A stretch of 64,000 nt of DNA from Acinetobacter brisouii CIP 110357 (GCF_000488275.1 NZ_KI530762.1:1954971-2018970), one strand, 5' to 3'. Numbered from the stretch's first letter, positions 36,966 to 45,096 are shown. Notes: generated by a model not told the origin, from the letters alone. Numbers and translations: made by a program.

Positions 36966-37052
36966 ATGACTGTTTCTCATTTTCTCTATTCTTCTTCTGT
37001 GCAGCTCAGGCATGGCGCGTCTTCGCTTGCTTTGATTTTGTCCCCGATCTAA
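36966..37052 (+). CDS. 28-codon leader-like ORF
   Basis: MTVSHFLYSSSVQLRHGASS plus 8 more residues. It has the best ribosome binding site in the region (AGGAG, 5-nt spacing) and opens the plus-strand series of tiny genes. It could be a leader peptide or a short secreted or membrane peptide. No family recognised; too short to be sure that it is translated. Confidence 0.35.
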   Translation: MTVSHFLYSSSVQLRHGASSLALILSPI

Positions 37053-37128
37053 ATCGATTCATCTTTTTTGTTTTTTATGCACATTCAGACATCCCCTGTC
37101 TGAAACGTGTGCGATAAGGAGCATCTGC

Positions 37129-37272
37129 ATGAAGGTTTTTGCACGCCTGATTTTAATCATTGGGCTGGTGATCTGGTTAGGCCCTGCCATTCTAGGCTTC
37201 TTTGCCCTCATGGTTGTGCTGTGGGCATTGCTGTCTTTAGCTGGCTGGGACAAACCCGATGATCGTTTCTAA
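37129..37272 (+). CDS. 47-residue membrane protein
   Basis: MKVFARLILIIGLVIWLGPA, then a continuous hydrophobic stretch to about residue 38 (FFALMVVLWALLSLAGW), and a short charged tail DKPDDRF. One or two membrane helices. AAGGAG (37116-37121) lies 7 nt before the ATG, a clear Shine-Dalgarno. First well-supported member of the small-protein cluster. Function unknown. Confidence 0.6.
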   Translation: MKVFARLILIIGLVIWLGPAILGFFALMVVLWALLSLAGWDKPDDRF

Positions 37273-37301
37273 TCACACAATACATCATAAGGAAAAGCGC
37301 C

Positions 37302-37574
37302 ATGTCGAAGTATGCAGGCTTTTCGGTTCTCGTCTTGCTGTTCTCAGGTCTGTTGTCTGGCTGTGAAAGTAAGTCCAAGCGTGATTTCAATGCAGGCTGT
37401 CAGTCTGGTGGACAGGATCGTTCGACCTGTTCATGTGTCTATGACCGCCTAGAAAAACACTATTCCCCTGAGTTTATGGAAAAGCTGGGAGAAATGACTC
37501 CAAGCACAATGCAGTTACCTGCGGATTTCAGTGATGCCATGGTCAGTGCCGTTCAGCATTGTCAGGCACGCTAA
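37302..37574 (+). CDS. Small lipoprotein
   Basis: 90 residues. Lipoprotein signal MSKYAGFSVLVLLFSGLLSGC with lipobox LLSGC. The mature part has four further cysteines (AGCQSGG, STCSCVYDR, QHCQAR), suggesting disulphides in the periplasm. AAGGA upstream of the ATG supports translation. A 42-bp piece of this gene recurs at 40245-40286, so the cluster was once duplicated. Function unknown. Confidence 0.72.
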   Translation: MSKYAGFSVLVLLFSGLLSGCESKSKRDFNAGCQSGGQDRSTCSCVYDRLEKHYSPEFMEKLGEMTPSTMQLPADFSDAMVSAVQHCQAR

Positions 37575-37584
37575 GGAGTACAGC

Positions 37585-37728
37585 ATGAAGAATTATCTGA
37601 TTGGGTTTTATTTGATGGTGATGTTGCTGTTTTCTTTTTACCTGAAAGGATGCAGTGCCACCGCAGATCGGAGCTATATGTACAACCTCGGTAAAGCCTT
37701 GGTTTGGCCGATTTCCATGTTTAATTAA
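37585..37728 (+). CDS. 47-residue membrane-anchored protein
   Basis: MKNYLIGFYLMVMLLFSFYL is a single membrane helix, followed by KGCSATADRSYMYNLGKALV. The cysteine after the helix is not in a standard lipobox. AAGGAG sits 6 nt before the ATG and only 10 nt separate it from the lipoprotein gene upstream, so both are co-translated. Unknown function. Confidence 0.6.
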   Translation: MKNYLIGFYLMVMLLFSFYLKGCSATADRSYMYNLGKALVWPISMFN

Positions 37729-37762
37729 TGTGAACTACAGCAGAACAAACAGGATCATCATA

Positions 37763-38068
37763 ATGAAAAAACTATTACTTGCCTTGAGCTGTACCCTATG
37801 CAGCTTGCCTGTACTGGCAAAAACTGAACATGTCACCGTCACCATCAAAAAGATCGAAGGTTATGGAGAATCTGGGGATGCCTATACCTTTAAAGCCACT
37901 TCGGGCAAACGCTATATGGTCTATAACGCAGGAGGCAGTCAGCCGATTACTGGAGAACGCCTGATCACCCAAGCAGTCAAGACCAAACAACCGATTTGCT
38001 TACAACTCGCTGCTGATGCTTCACAGCCACGCATGGTCGATGCAGTACATGCAGGGCGTTGCAAATAA
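37763..38068 (+). CDS. Small periplasmic protein
   Basis: 101 residues. Signal peptide MKKLLLALSCTLCSLPVLA with cleavage after VLA. The mature protein is mostly beta (VTVTIKKIEGYGESGDAYTF, GKRYMVYNAG) with two cysteines (PICLQL, AGRCK) that could form a disulphide. Short secreted beta protein; family not recognised. Part of the plus-strand cluster. Confidence 0.65.
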   Translation: MKKLLLALSCTLCSLPVLAKTEHVTVTIKKIEGYGESGDAYTFKATSGKRYMVYNAGGSQPITGERLITQAVKTKQPICLQLAADASQPRMVDAVHAGRCK

Positions 38069-38186
38069 ATAATTTCAACATGATTCAACTTGCTGCTGAC
38101 TAATGCAATCACCCTATCCAGACCAAGATTAGGAATGAAAGGAAACAGTGGCAAGTTGATCCACCCATTAAAATGAGAATAACAAT

Positions 38187-38729
38187 ATGCCGATTACACG
38201 TCTGAGCCTGATGACAGGCTTGCTCTGCTTGATCAGCCTCACGGGTTGCCAAGAGAAAAATGCTTCTCCAACATCATCCAATCCTGAAACTGCAAGTGAT
38301 GCGGCTGAAGCTTCTGCCATGGTCAATAGCAGTGTTAATGATCTGGATCAGTTTAGCCATCCAGCATCTGAGGCCACAACAACACCATCAGCACAGGAGA
38401 ATCAACAAGCCTCACCATCCGACGATAACACTCAAACAGAAACTGAATCCGTTCCTGAACAGTTTGATATTCGAGTCTATCGTGCAGAATCCCAAGGGAC
38501 GATGAGTGGATATATCGACAAGATCGACATTACTTCACTGAATGATCCAGCCACCACTATTACTGGGATTAAAATCAATCGTGGTAATTGTGCTCTGGTG
38601 CGCCTGTATGATGCCAAGAATATGCGTTATGGTTCAGTGGCTTTAGCCTACCCACGTTGTAAAGCAGAATCCATTCGTGAAATCAGTATTAGTACAGTGA
38701 ATGGAACATCCACTTATCAGATTCGTTAA
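38187..38729 (+). CDS. Lipoprotein with low-complexity linker
   Basis: 180 residues. Lipoprotein signal MPITRLSLMTGLLCLISLTGC (lipobox SLTGC). A linker rich in S, T, A, E and Q (about 25-95) leads to a C-terminal beta domain (FDIRVYRAESQGTMSGYIDK ... NRGNCALVRLYDAKNMRYG) with two cysteines. Its final 43 bp recur at 40285-40327. The last gene of the cluster, followed by a terminator. Function unknown. Confidence 0.7.
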   Translation: MPITRLSLMTGLLCLISLTGCQEKNASPTSSNPETASDAAEASAMVNSSVNDLDQFSHPASEATTTPSAQENQQASPSDDNTQTETESVPEQFDIRVYRAESQGTMSGYIDKIDITSLNDPATTITGIKINRGNCALVRLYDAKNMRYGSVALAYPRCKAESIREISISTVNGTSTYQIR

Positions 38730-38751
38730 TGATGATTCTGATGAAAGAAAT

Positions 38752-38776
38752 GCCCTAAAGCCTGAATCTTTAGGGC
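38752..38776 (+). terminator. Terminator of the small-lipoprotein cluster
   Basis: GCCCTAAAG-CCTGAAT-CTTTAGGGC is a perfect 9-bp stem, 22 nt after the last lipoprotein stop. The following sequence is TTCCAAC, so the T-run is poor. Confidence 0.6.
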
Positions 38777-38889
38777 TTCCAACTAATGTATACCTCGGCG
38801 TCGAGTCACATCAAACTGTGCTGTTCTGAAGGTATGCATTGGGTATTTTCACCCTTATTTCTTGAGATCTTAAAAAATAATCAGCAGGC

Positions 38890-39477
38890 TTATTTAATCG
38901 GAATCATTAAATGTTGATAAGGTGTTCCAGACCACATCACATATGGAACCGAAGTATCGGGTTGTTTATGTTTAGGATACATATCGTAAAAGCTTTGAGG
39001 TGCACCAACAATCATGATATGTGGGCCCGTTTTAATCCAATGATTGCCAGCTGTTGGTTTAGTTGCATAAGGATCAACATTACTCGCATCTGTTCCACCT
39101 GCAAGCATATACATCAACCCCACTTTTCCTGTTGGAGGAATCTTGTGCATCATCCATGCTTCTGCCCATTCCATTGAAGCTGGATCCATACACATTGGAT
39201 CTGGTCCAGGTGTTGTTGGGTTATCTGGCATACAAATAAAATTATTCTGTCCCTTACGCAAAGTCTGCATATGACCTTGAGCATCAATATAAACAATAGT
39301 TGCCATTGCACTGACTTTTTTGGGTGCGGCACTCATCGCACTCGCAATCATATGCTTTTTCTGCATTGAAGCTTTCCAACTCGACATATGTTTACTATGC
39401 ATTGTTTCATCTGCATAAGTCACTGATGTTGCCAGCATCACACTAGCCGCAATAATCAATACTCTGGAAAAATTCAT
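38890..39477 (-). CDS. Exported hypothetical protein, Met/His-rich
   Basis: 195 residues from the ATG at 39477, which has AAGGAG at 7-nt spacing; the frame extends further but without a ribosome site. Signal peptide MNFSRVLIIAASVMLATSVTYA. The mature protein is rich in M and H (MHSKHMSSWKASMQKKHMIA) and carries a CMPDNPTTPGPDPMCMDP block, then GPHIMIVGAPQSFYDMYP. I do not recognise the family; the composition is compatible with metal (copper) binding, but that is a guess. It is monocistronic inside the island. Confidence 0.65.
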   Translation of the reverse strand: MNFSRVLIIAASVMLATSVTYADETMHSKHMSSWKASMQKKHMIASAMSAAPKKVSAMATIVYIDAQGHMQTLRKGQNNFICMPDNPTTPGPDPMCMDPASMEWAEAWMMHKIPPTGKVGLMYMLAGGTDASNVDPYATKPTAGNHWIKTGPHIMIVGAPQSFYDMYPKHKQPDTSVPYVMWSGTPYQHLMIPIK

Positions 39478-39979
39478 CACACACTCCTTGTATTGTGAAT
39501 AGAACCACTTCATCAATAGCGTTAAATTGACAAAACATTGAATATGCAACAATCAAATTCCATATATAGCTGCATAAAACCTGTTGAGAACAGCGAATTC
39601 TACTTTTTATTTATGACCAAAAATAAATGCGATAGAAACGCCATATTCTGATTATTTTTTATTCTTTTTTATTTTCTCGTCAACTAAATGGACGATAAAA
39701 CGTAACATCTATAACAAATAAAATTATTAACACACAATAGCTTACAAACCCCAATAAGCCTTATACTTCAAAAGTTAAGTGATATATAACTTAATATTTT
39801 TGCGATATAAAAAATGATTTAAAGATTTTATATGTATTTAACGGTCTTAAAATACGATTTTCTCTTCGATTTAAACACGTTAACTCTCTTTTAAATCATC
39901 CTTAAAATTTTAATCAACCACGTGACTTTATTAGTCAAATTTATATCCAATGAGATATAAATTTTAGATGCTTGGATCC
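39478..39979. other. AT-rich gap without genes
   Basis: About 500 bp with no coding pattern on either strand. It contains a short inverted repeat TTAAGT/ACTTAA (39775-39794) and the presumed promoter of the exported Met/His-rich protein at its left end. Nothing else seen. Confidence 0.5.
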
Positions 39980-40244
39980 TCACAAGCCACTTTCACCTTC
40001 TTTTTTCCGAGCCCACTTCATTTCACTTAAAATCACAACGAATACCACACACAATCCACCAAGTAATGTGATAATGCCCAAACGTACTTGCCAATCGCCC
40101 AAATAGCCAGCCCAGACAGGTGTAGCTTGAGCAGAGTCAACTGAACGTTGTGCCCAATTCATGGTGAGCTGAATCGCAGCACTTGCCAAGCCCATGCCAA
40201 TAGCCGTAAGGCATAACGTCCAGCTAAAAGCAGGAATATACGGT
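39980..40244 (-). pseudogene. Truncated small membrane protein gene
   Basis: The frame reads QPYIPAFSWTLCLTAIGMGL, then a polar segment, then a second membrane helix (ITLLGGLCVVFVVILSEM) and a charged tail RKKEGESGL. It looks like a two-helix membrane protein. Upstream of residue QPYIP the frame is cut off at about 40244, exactly where a duplicated piece of the lipoprotein gene begins, so the 5' end was lost in that rearrangement. An internal ATG at 40195 could still give a 71-residue product. Confidence 0.5.
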
Positions 40245-40327
40245 TGAGTTTATGGAAAAGCTGGGAGAAATGACTCCAAGTACAATTAGTACAGTGAATG
40301 GAACACACACTTATCAGATTCGTTAAT
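40245..40327 (+). repeat. Deletion scar: fused ends of a second lipoprotein-cluster copy
   Basis: 40245-40286 repeats 37469-37510 (41 of 42 bases), and 40285-40327 repeats 38688-38730 (41 of 43 bases). The two pieces meet at a shared AT. A second copy of the cluster therefore existed here and lost about 1.18 kb between these points. Confidence 0.9.
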
Positions 40328-40385
40328 TGGTACATAGGATGTGTAATTCCGCAAAGAAATACACATCTCTCATCGCACTAATCAC

Positions 40386-41333
40386 CTAACTGACAACGTC
40401 TTGATCAATCGAAGACTCCGTTAGCCCTCTACGCTTAGTATTTGCAAACAATCCACGTCCAAAGCTACGCATACCCGACACACTAACTCGAAGATATTGC
40501 CTATCCTTTTCAGGATTGACCAAGTACATAGCTGCTTGTATCGCATTTTGCACTTGCTCAGGCTGATTCCGATGAATCATTCCAATCCCTAGCGTACCTT
40601 GATCTTCGAACTTCTTCTTATACTCAGGCGCATTTGAAACAAAAGCATAGCCTTTCTGATCTGTTAATGCAGACCAACAATCCCTGACCTGTAAGCCAAT
40701 CCAAAAGTCATTTTGACGCTGATGCCCATTGTAAATAAGTAAAACATGGCAGTGATAACCTTTCTCCTCACCTTGTTCAATTGCCCATGTATAACCCTCT
40801 AAGTCTTTAAAACAAGTATCCTGATTCTGAACTCGGCTTAAGAAGCATTGTACATATTGATTGAATTGCTGAATGTCGACTTGATGCTGATCTTTCATCT
40901 GAATCGCTAAATCGACACGAACGAACAATAGCTTTGCATAGTGCTGGGTAAGTTGCTGTAAGTACGACTGAAGGCTACGCTGATTTCGTTTTTCCTGAGC
41001 CTTAAACCTAATGAATTGAAGTGAAGCATTCAGCTTTAAAGCGGATAGAGTATCTGCCAACCTGATGAGTTGGCTATGATCAAAGTCTTGTATTAAAACA
41101 ATGTCCTGACCATTCAACATTTCATCAACAACCTTTGCTAAAGAGTAAAATATCTGAATGCATTCAGAGTATTGCAGTGTGGGTTGATAAACTGCCTTGA
41201 ATTGAGGGATGAGCTGAATTAATCCATGTTTAAAGCTTTCTTCAGTGTATGCTTCATAACACATGGAGATGATGAAGTTGTCTATATCAGTCAGTACCTT
41301 AGACTCATTGAGTATTGTAATCAAACTCGTCAT
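40386..41333 (-). CDS. YagK/YfjJ (inovirus Gp2) family Rep-like protein
   Basis: 315 residues from the ATG at 41333 (AAGGAA, 7-nt spacing). The C-terminal half matches the YagK/YfjJ C-terminal family of inovirus Gp2-like proteins: LLFVRVDLAIQ, then DLEGYTWAIEQGEEKGYHCH, where HxH (about 194-196) fits the metal-binding motif of HUH-type replication initiators, then AAMYLVNPEKD with a candidate catalytic Tyr/Lys. The N-terminal half is helical and unassigned. It may start replication of the excised island, which is an inference. It ends in RSFGRGLFANTKRR, basic and possibly DNA-binding. Confidence 0.75.
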   Translation of the reverse strand: MTSLITILNESKVLTDIDNFIISMCYEAYTEESFKHGLIQLIPQFKAVYQPTLQYSECIQIFYSLAKVVDEMLNGQDIVLIQDFDHSQLIRLADTLSALKLNASLQFIRFKAQEKRNQRSLQSYLQQLTQHYAKLLFVRVDLAIQMKDQHQVDIQQFNQYVQCFLSRVQNQDTCFKDLEGYTWAIEQGEEKGYHCHVLLIYNGHQRQNDFWIGLQVRDCWSALTDQKGYAFVSNAPEYKKKFEDQGTLGIGMIHRNQPEQVQNAIQAAMYLVNPEKDRQYLRVSVSGMRSFGRGLFANTKRRGLTESSIDQDVVS

Positions 41334-41579
41334 TAGAATTTCCTTGTTGATGATTGAACTCATATCACTAGGAAATAATTCAAGTTTTACATAGAACACT
41401 TATGTTATGTAATAAACTGATTTATATATATTTACTTAAATAAATTCATTATATTAATAACCCATTAACCAACGTTCAAAACATCCCTGTACCACATACA
41501 CAAAAAATTCAGCAACTTCCCCCAGACAAGAAGATTCATGCAGAAAACCATCAAGCTAAAGTTACGTTAGCGAGTAAGT

Positions 41580-43868
41580 TCATTTCATGTGAGATTTTTT
41601 ACTCACTGTCCCCTTACTAAAAAGCTTGACCTTTTTGTCCTGCTGATCATACAACTTAGGTAAGTAGAAATGCCGATAGGTAAAATAAGGAAGCAACTTA
41701 TCCAGTAACACCTTTTTCAACTTCTTATTTTTCTTTTCAAAAACTACAAATGTTGATCTCAAGGATTCTTCAGAATTCATGAGAACATCACTTTCAAAAC
41801 CCCGAGTACAAAATGGATTTGGTTCTTCACCTATTAAAGATTTCTTACCTTGATATTTTTTCCATGCATTAAGGACATCTTTTTCGAATGATTGATAGCT
41901 GAATCCATACACAAACTGCATCACAAAAATCACATCCACATATGGTGTGGGCGATTTTCTCTCCCGAATACCTTTCCGGTGTCTTTCATCCAACCAAATT
42001 AAAAAGTAGCCATTTAAGTCCTTTAAGAAGCGACTTCTTTTGTGAATTCTTAAGAACTCAGTAAAATGTTGTGAGAAGACTTCCCTTTTATTTAGAAAAG
42101 ATTCGCCCTCGACATCTGCATAAAATTTAAATCTACATATCAATTGATTACCCTGAAGCAACCTATCAAAATATTTATAGGCATCTGCTGTTCTTCTTTC
42201 AAATGCGACAAAGTCATCAGGAGTATATGGAGCGATATCTTCTCCATTAAATTCTGATATACGAGCACCTATGGGGTTTACTCGATAGTGACCACGTAGC
42301 TGGTCAAGACCATATAAAACACCTACATCTTCGATTGCAGTACTGCCTCTCTGTACTAAATTTTCTCGTATGATTTTCCATAACGAGCTATTCAAAAGTT
42401 TACTGAAGCGTTGATCTAGTCTTTGATCAAGCTCTTGGATTTCATTAATCAGTTCGGGTTGTTGAAGCAATAAGTTATAGAGATAGATTAGCTGACGACC
42501 TAATCGACTTGGCTTGATCCCAATGACGATATCTTTAAATTTCTCAATGTGAAAAAACGGTTCATGATCCAGCTCCAAGAATGTATAAAAAACTTGCAAA
42601 CAATAAAGGATTCCACTCTTGCATGTATGCTCATAGTTAAGTTCATAAGGAAGTTCACACAGCATCGTTTTATCGATGATCAATCTCTTTTGAATATCTT
42701 GCGACAATATATTTGTAGACCACACTTCATCAACATCAGATATAGACGACATTAATTCAGAATAGATCCTACTCATGTCCTTACCCTGTATGCCCTTTGC
42801 AGATGCTTGCAAGCCTAAAGTCCAAGGAGTTGAAACTTGCTCATGGATGAACTTTTCATAATGTTCTAATGGATAGTGATAACAAAAAAATTCATCATGT
42901 CGATAAAATGCTCCCATCGCCCAATAACAGAAATTTTCCAACTTTTTAGTGTTATCAATACGTCCGACAACTTCTGTCTCGGAAATTTGCTTAAGCACAC
43001 TCCCAAAATTTTTAAAGTTAATCTGGATGCCACTAGCACTAGCTTCTGAAATACCCTGCAACTGTGTTAAGCATTGATTAACATTTGAAAGGGCTTGAAT
43101 GGGATAAATTAAAATACAATTTAATAAGCAGCCGTGAAGACCATCATCTTCGAGGTTAAAAAAAACTTTAACTAAACGACCATCCGATACAATTTTTTCT
43201 TCTATTACACGCAATTCCTGAAAGAATCTACAGATATCATCTTTAGAAGTAAGGTCTCTAGGTAGCTTCAGCTGATACATTACATTCAAGGTGTACAAAT
43301 GCCCATATCGCTTGAAAAGCTCAAATACCTCTTTTTGTGCTTCAAAAAGTAATTGCTGATTTTGTGTCGAGTACGAGTAGTTCAGCCCTACGTCTTTTAA
43401 ACGCAACTGTTCAGTAAAAATTGAACAGAAAAGTAAACATGCCTGAATAGGAAATGATGTTATCCCAAATTCTTTATAATTTCTTAATGCTCGAAAAAAC
43501 TGATTTCTTTCACGTCCTACTACTCGTTGATCGTAGATTTCTAGGCTGCGTTGATAAATTTGGAACAGCTCAAAATGAATTTGATGTTTGTAAGAAAAAA
43601 TTCTCTCATCGGTCAGCCATAGAGAAAGAAATAATTCACGCATCCGTTCTGAATGGTAAGAGTCTCCTTTGAAATCACTTTCATCAATTTGTCGCTCTGC
43701 CTGACAAAACTTCTCTAACTCACATAAAGAAGTAAACAACTCAATCCAATCTTTAAAAATTGAAGTTTCCTTATTTTTCTCTTCACCCAACTCATCAACA
43801 GCGTAGGGATACTTCTTTTTCAGAATTAAAAATAAATTCTTATTACTAATAATCATTGAATCATGCAT
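41580..43868 (-). CDS. Large unknown protein with degenerate YagK-like C-terminus
   Basis: 762 residues; no signal peptide or membrane helix. Residues 1-560 are predominantly helical and unrecognised. About residues 569-690 show the pattern ICRFKFYADVEG...FTEFLRIHKRSRFLKDLNGYFLIWLDER...PYVDVIFVMQ, which aligns with FVRVDLAIQ...CFKDLEGYTWAIEQ...YHCHVLLIYNG of the Rep-like protein next door, but the HxH residues are replaced. It may be a paralogue that lost catalysis. A second ATG lies at 43856. The pair stands together on the minus strand with a 246-bp gap. Function unknown. Confidence 0.6.
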   Translation of the reverse strand: MHDSMIISNKNLFLILKKKYPYAVDELGEEKNKETSIFKDWIELFTSLCELEKFCQAERQIDESDFKGDSYHSERMRELFLSLWLTDERIFSYKHQIHFELFQIYQRSLEIYDQRVVGRERNQFFRALRNYKEFGITSFPIQACLLFCSIFTEQLRLKDVGLNYSYSTQNQQLLFEAQKEVFELFKRYGHLYTLNVMYQLKLPRDLTSKDDICRFFQELRVIEEKIVSDGRLVKVFFNLEDDGLHGCLLNCILIYPIQALSNVNQCLTQLQGISEASASGIQINFKNFGSVLKQISETEVVGRIDNTKKLENFCYWAMGAFYRHDEFFCYHYPLEHYEKFIHEQVSTPWTLGLQASAKGIQGKDMSRIYSELMSSISDVDEVWSTNILSQDIQKRLIIDKTMLCELPYELNYEHTCKSGILYCLQVFYTFLELDHEPFFHIEKFKDIVIGIKPSRLGRQLIYLYNLLLQQPELINEIQELDQRLDQRFSKLLNSSLWKIIRENLVQRGSTAIEDVGVLYGLDQLRGHYRVNPIGARISEFNGEDIAPYTPDDFVAFERRTADAYKYFDRLLQGNQLICRFKFYADVEGESFLNKREVFSQHFTEFLRIHKRSRFLKDLNGYFLIWLDERHRKGIRERKSPTPYVDVIFVMQFVYGFSYQSFEKDVLNAWKKYQGKKSLIGEEPNPFCTRGFESDVLMNSEESLRSTFVVFEKKNKKLKKVLLDKLLPYFTYRHFYLPKLYDQQDKKVKLFSKGTVSKKSHMK

Positions 43869-44493
43869 AAATACACCATAAGTAGCTGTAATTTAATTGA
43901 TTAAAAATTAAATTTCTTATTTTAAAAACATATTATTCCACAAATTTCAACATATTAATATAAACATAAAATTATAAAATTCAGCAAATAAAAATGTATT
44001 AATCCAATACCGAATTAGTCTATTTTTTAACCGAATTAGGATTTTAAGTGCTGAGCTAAATTAGCTATTCAGTACAGCTATTAAGATAGACATGGCTGGC
44101 TTCTGTAACACCATAAAAGTGACAAACACAAATGAGCTACCAATTTGAGTAGTAAATTTTGAAGAGGGGTGCTTGATGATCAACCATTATTGAAATGGTC
44201 AAAGATGGTTTTATTGCAAAATGCTAGACAGCAGCAAGTTTACTTATATGAAAAAATTCAGAGAGACTCCTATAATTACTAGGACTACTTAATAGCTGTC
44301 AGATGGCTCGACTTATCCTCCAACAGAGTGCATTTTTGTAAAACCTACAACTCAAAAAATCATACCCTAGCAACATTCTGTTTTAAGGAATTACAGCTAA
44401 AATATGAGCCAAACAAAGAACACATTCAACTCAAATAATGAGCCGAATATACATTTTATTTGACTCCCACCAATAGCTTTATCAGCAGAGTTC
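43869..44493. other. AT-rich gap without recognisable genes
   Basis: About 620 bp between the large unknown gene and the fic remnant. No frame longer than about 30 codons looks coding. The promoter of the large gene should be at its left end. It probably contains decayed island sequence. Confidence 0.45.
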
Positions 44494-44966
44494 AAAATAA
44501 ATGAATGGATTTGTCAGGCAAATAATTGGACAAATTTCACATCGGAAGATGAGATCATCTCACCCGAGACCCGAAAGATTCGTCAAAAATTGGAATTCTT
44601 CTTGGGCAAGGTCAACATAATTTAGCAAAAGAACTGTTCACACTAAACACCCTAAATGACAGCCTCGACACAACATTAAAACAAATTCAACGAACATTAC
44701 TCAAAAGTCAATTTTGGTAAAGACTTTCAAACCTAGATTTGCATGAAGGACAGCGTAAGGTCTTGAACCGTTTATTAGACGGTGGTGCGAATGGTTTTGA
44801 ACATGGCATTAGTGCGTCTCAATATCAGAAAGTTGCTAAAGTCAGTAAAGCAACTGCCACACGCCACCTAAGAGATTTGCTAGAAAAAGAGTGTATAATT
44901 AAACTAGATGGCGGAGGACGAAATACTCGCTATCAAATCAATACCAAATTTAAAAATACCAATTAG
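44494..44966 (+). pseudogene. fic pseudogene lacking its catalytic core
   Basis: The N-terminal piece reads KINEWICQANNWTNFTSEDE and LEFFLGK (DUF4172-like, the usual N-terminus of larger Fic proteins). In a shifted frame it runs straight into LNTLNDSLDTTLKQIQRTLL, then after a stop codon into LHEGQRKVLNRLLDGG ... KVSKATATRHLRDLLEK and GGGRNTRYQI, the usual C-terminal winged helix. The 200 or so residues with HPFxxGNGR are absent. So it is a Fic gene with an internal deletion, a frameshift and a stop. The last 75 codons (44739 on) form an open frame that could be expressed as a stand-alone winged helix. Confidence 0.75.
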
Positions 44967-44978
44967 ATAGCACTTTTC

Positions 44979-45002
44979 TTTTTTACGGTACATTATGCGG
45001 TA
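44979..45002. repeat. Putative integrase arm-type sites, right end
   Basis: TTTTTTACGGTA (44979-44990), identical to 20571-20582, and TGCGGTA (44996-45002), identical to 20564-20570. They lie 55-80 bp inside attR, as expected for an integrase arm site. Confidence 0.5.
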
Positions 45003-45056
45003 CAAAAATTTGTAAATTTATTTATTTCGTTATACTTCAATAACATAAATAAAAAA

Positions 45057-45096
45057 TTCGAGTCCCGCAGACCCGCACCAATTTATAATTTATTTT
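45057..45096 (+). repeat. attR: copy of the tRNA-Arg 3' end
   Basis: TTCGAGTCCCGCAGACCCGC followed by ACCAATTTATAATTTATTTT. Matches attL except for one extra C in the acceptor-stem part and one G-to-A change. Marks the right end of the island; the rest of the tRNA is not present here. Confidence 0.88.

Larger units (their letters stand above)
20441..45096. mobile_element. Genomic island of about 24.6 kb in tRNA-Arg(CCT)
   Basis: Bounded by the tRNA 3' end (attL) and its 40-bp copy (attR), with a P4-type integrase directly after attL. It contains restriction, Septu-like, Fic, AlpA, recombination, small lipoprotein and Rep-like genes, and decayed genes at the right end. The 12-mer TTTTTTACGGTA occurs near both ends (20571, 44979), as expected for integrase arm sites. 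No conjugation or capsid genes are visible, so it is probably a satellite-type or mobilizable island that needs help to move. Confidence 0.9.

Noticed and set aside
40231..40247. 17-bp exact match to 63608-63624 inside the flavoprotein gene
   Set aside because: The shared stretch encodes QPYIP on both minus strands and similarity stops abruptly on both sides; a chance match is plausible in 64 kb.
20441..45096. Island as a prophage or an ICE
   Set aside because: No capsid, terminase, tail, relaxase or type IV secretion genes are visible; integrase, AlpA and recombination genes alone do not establish either.
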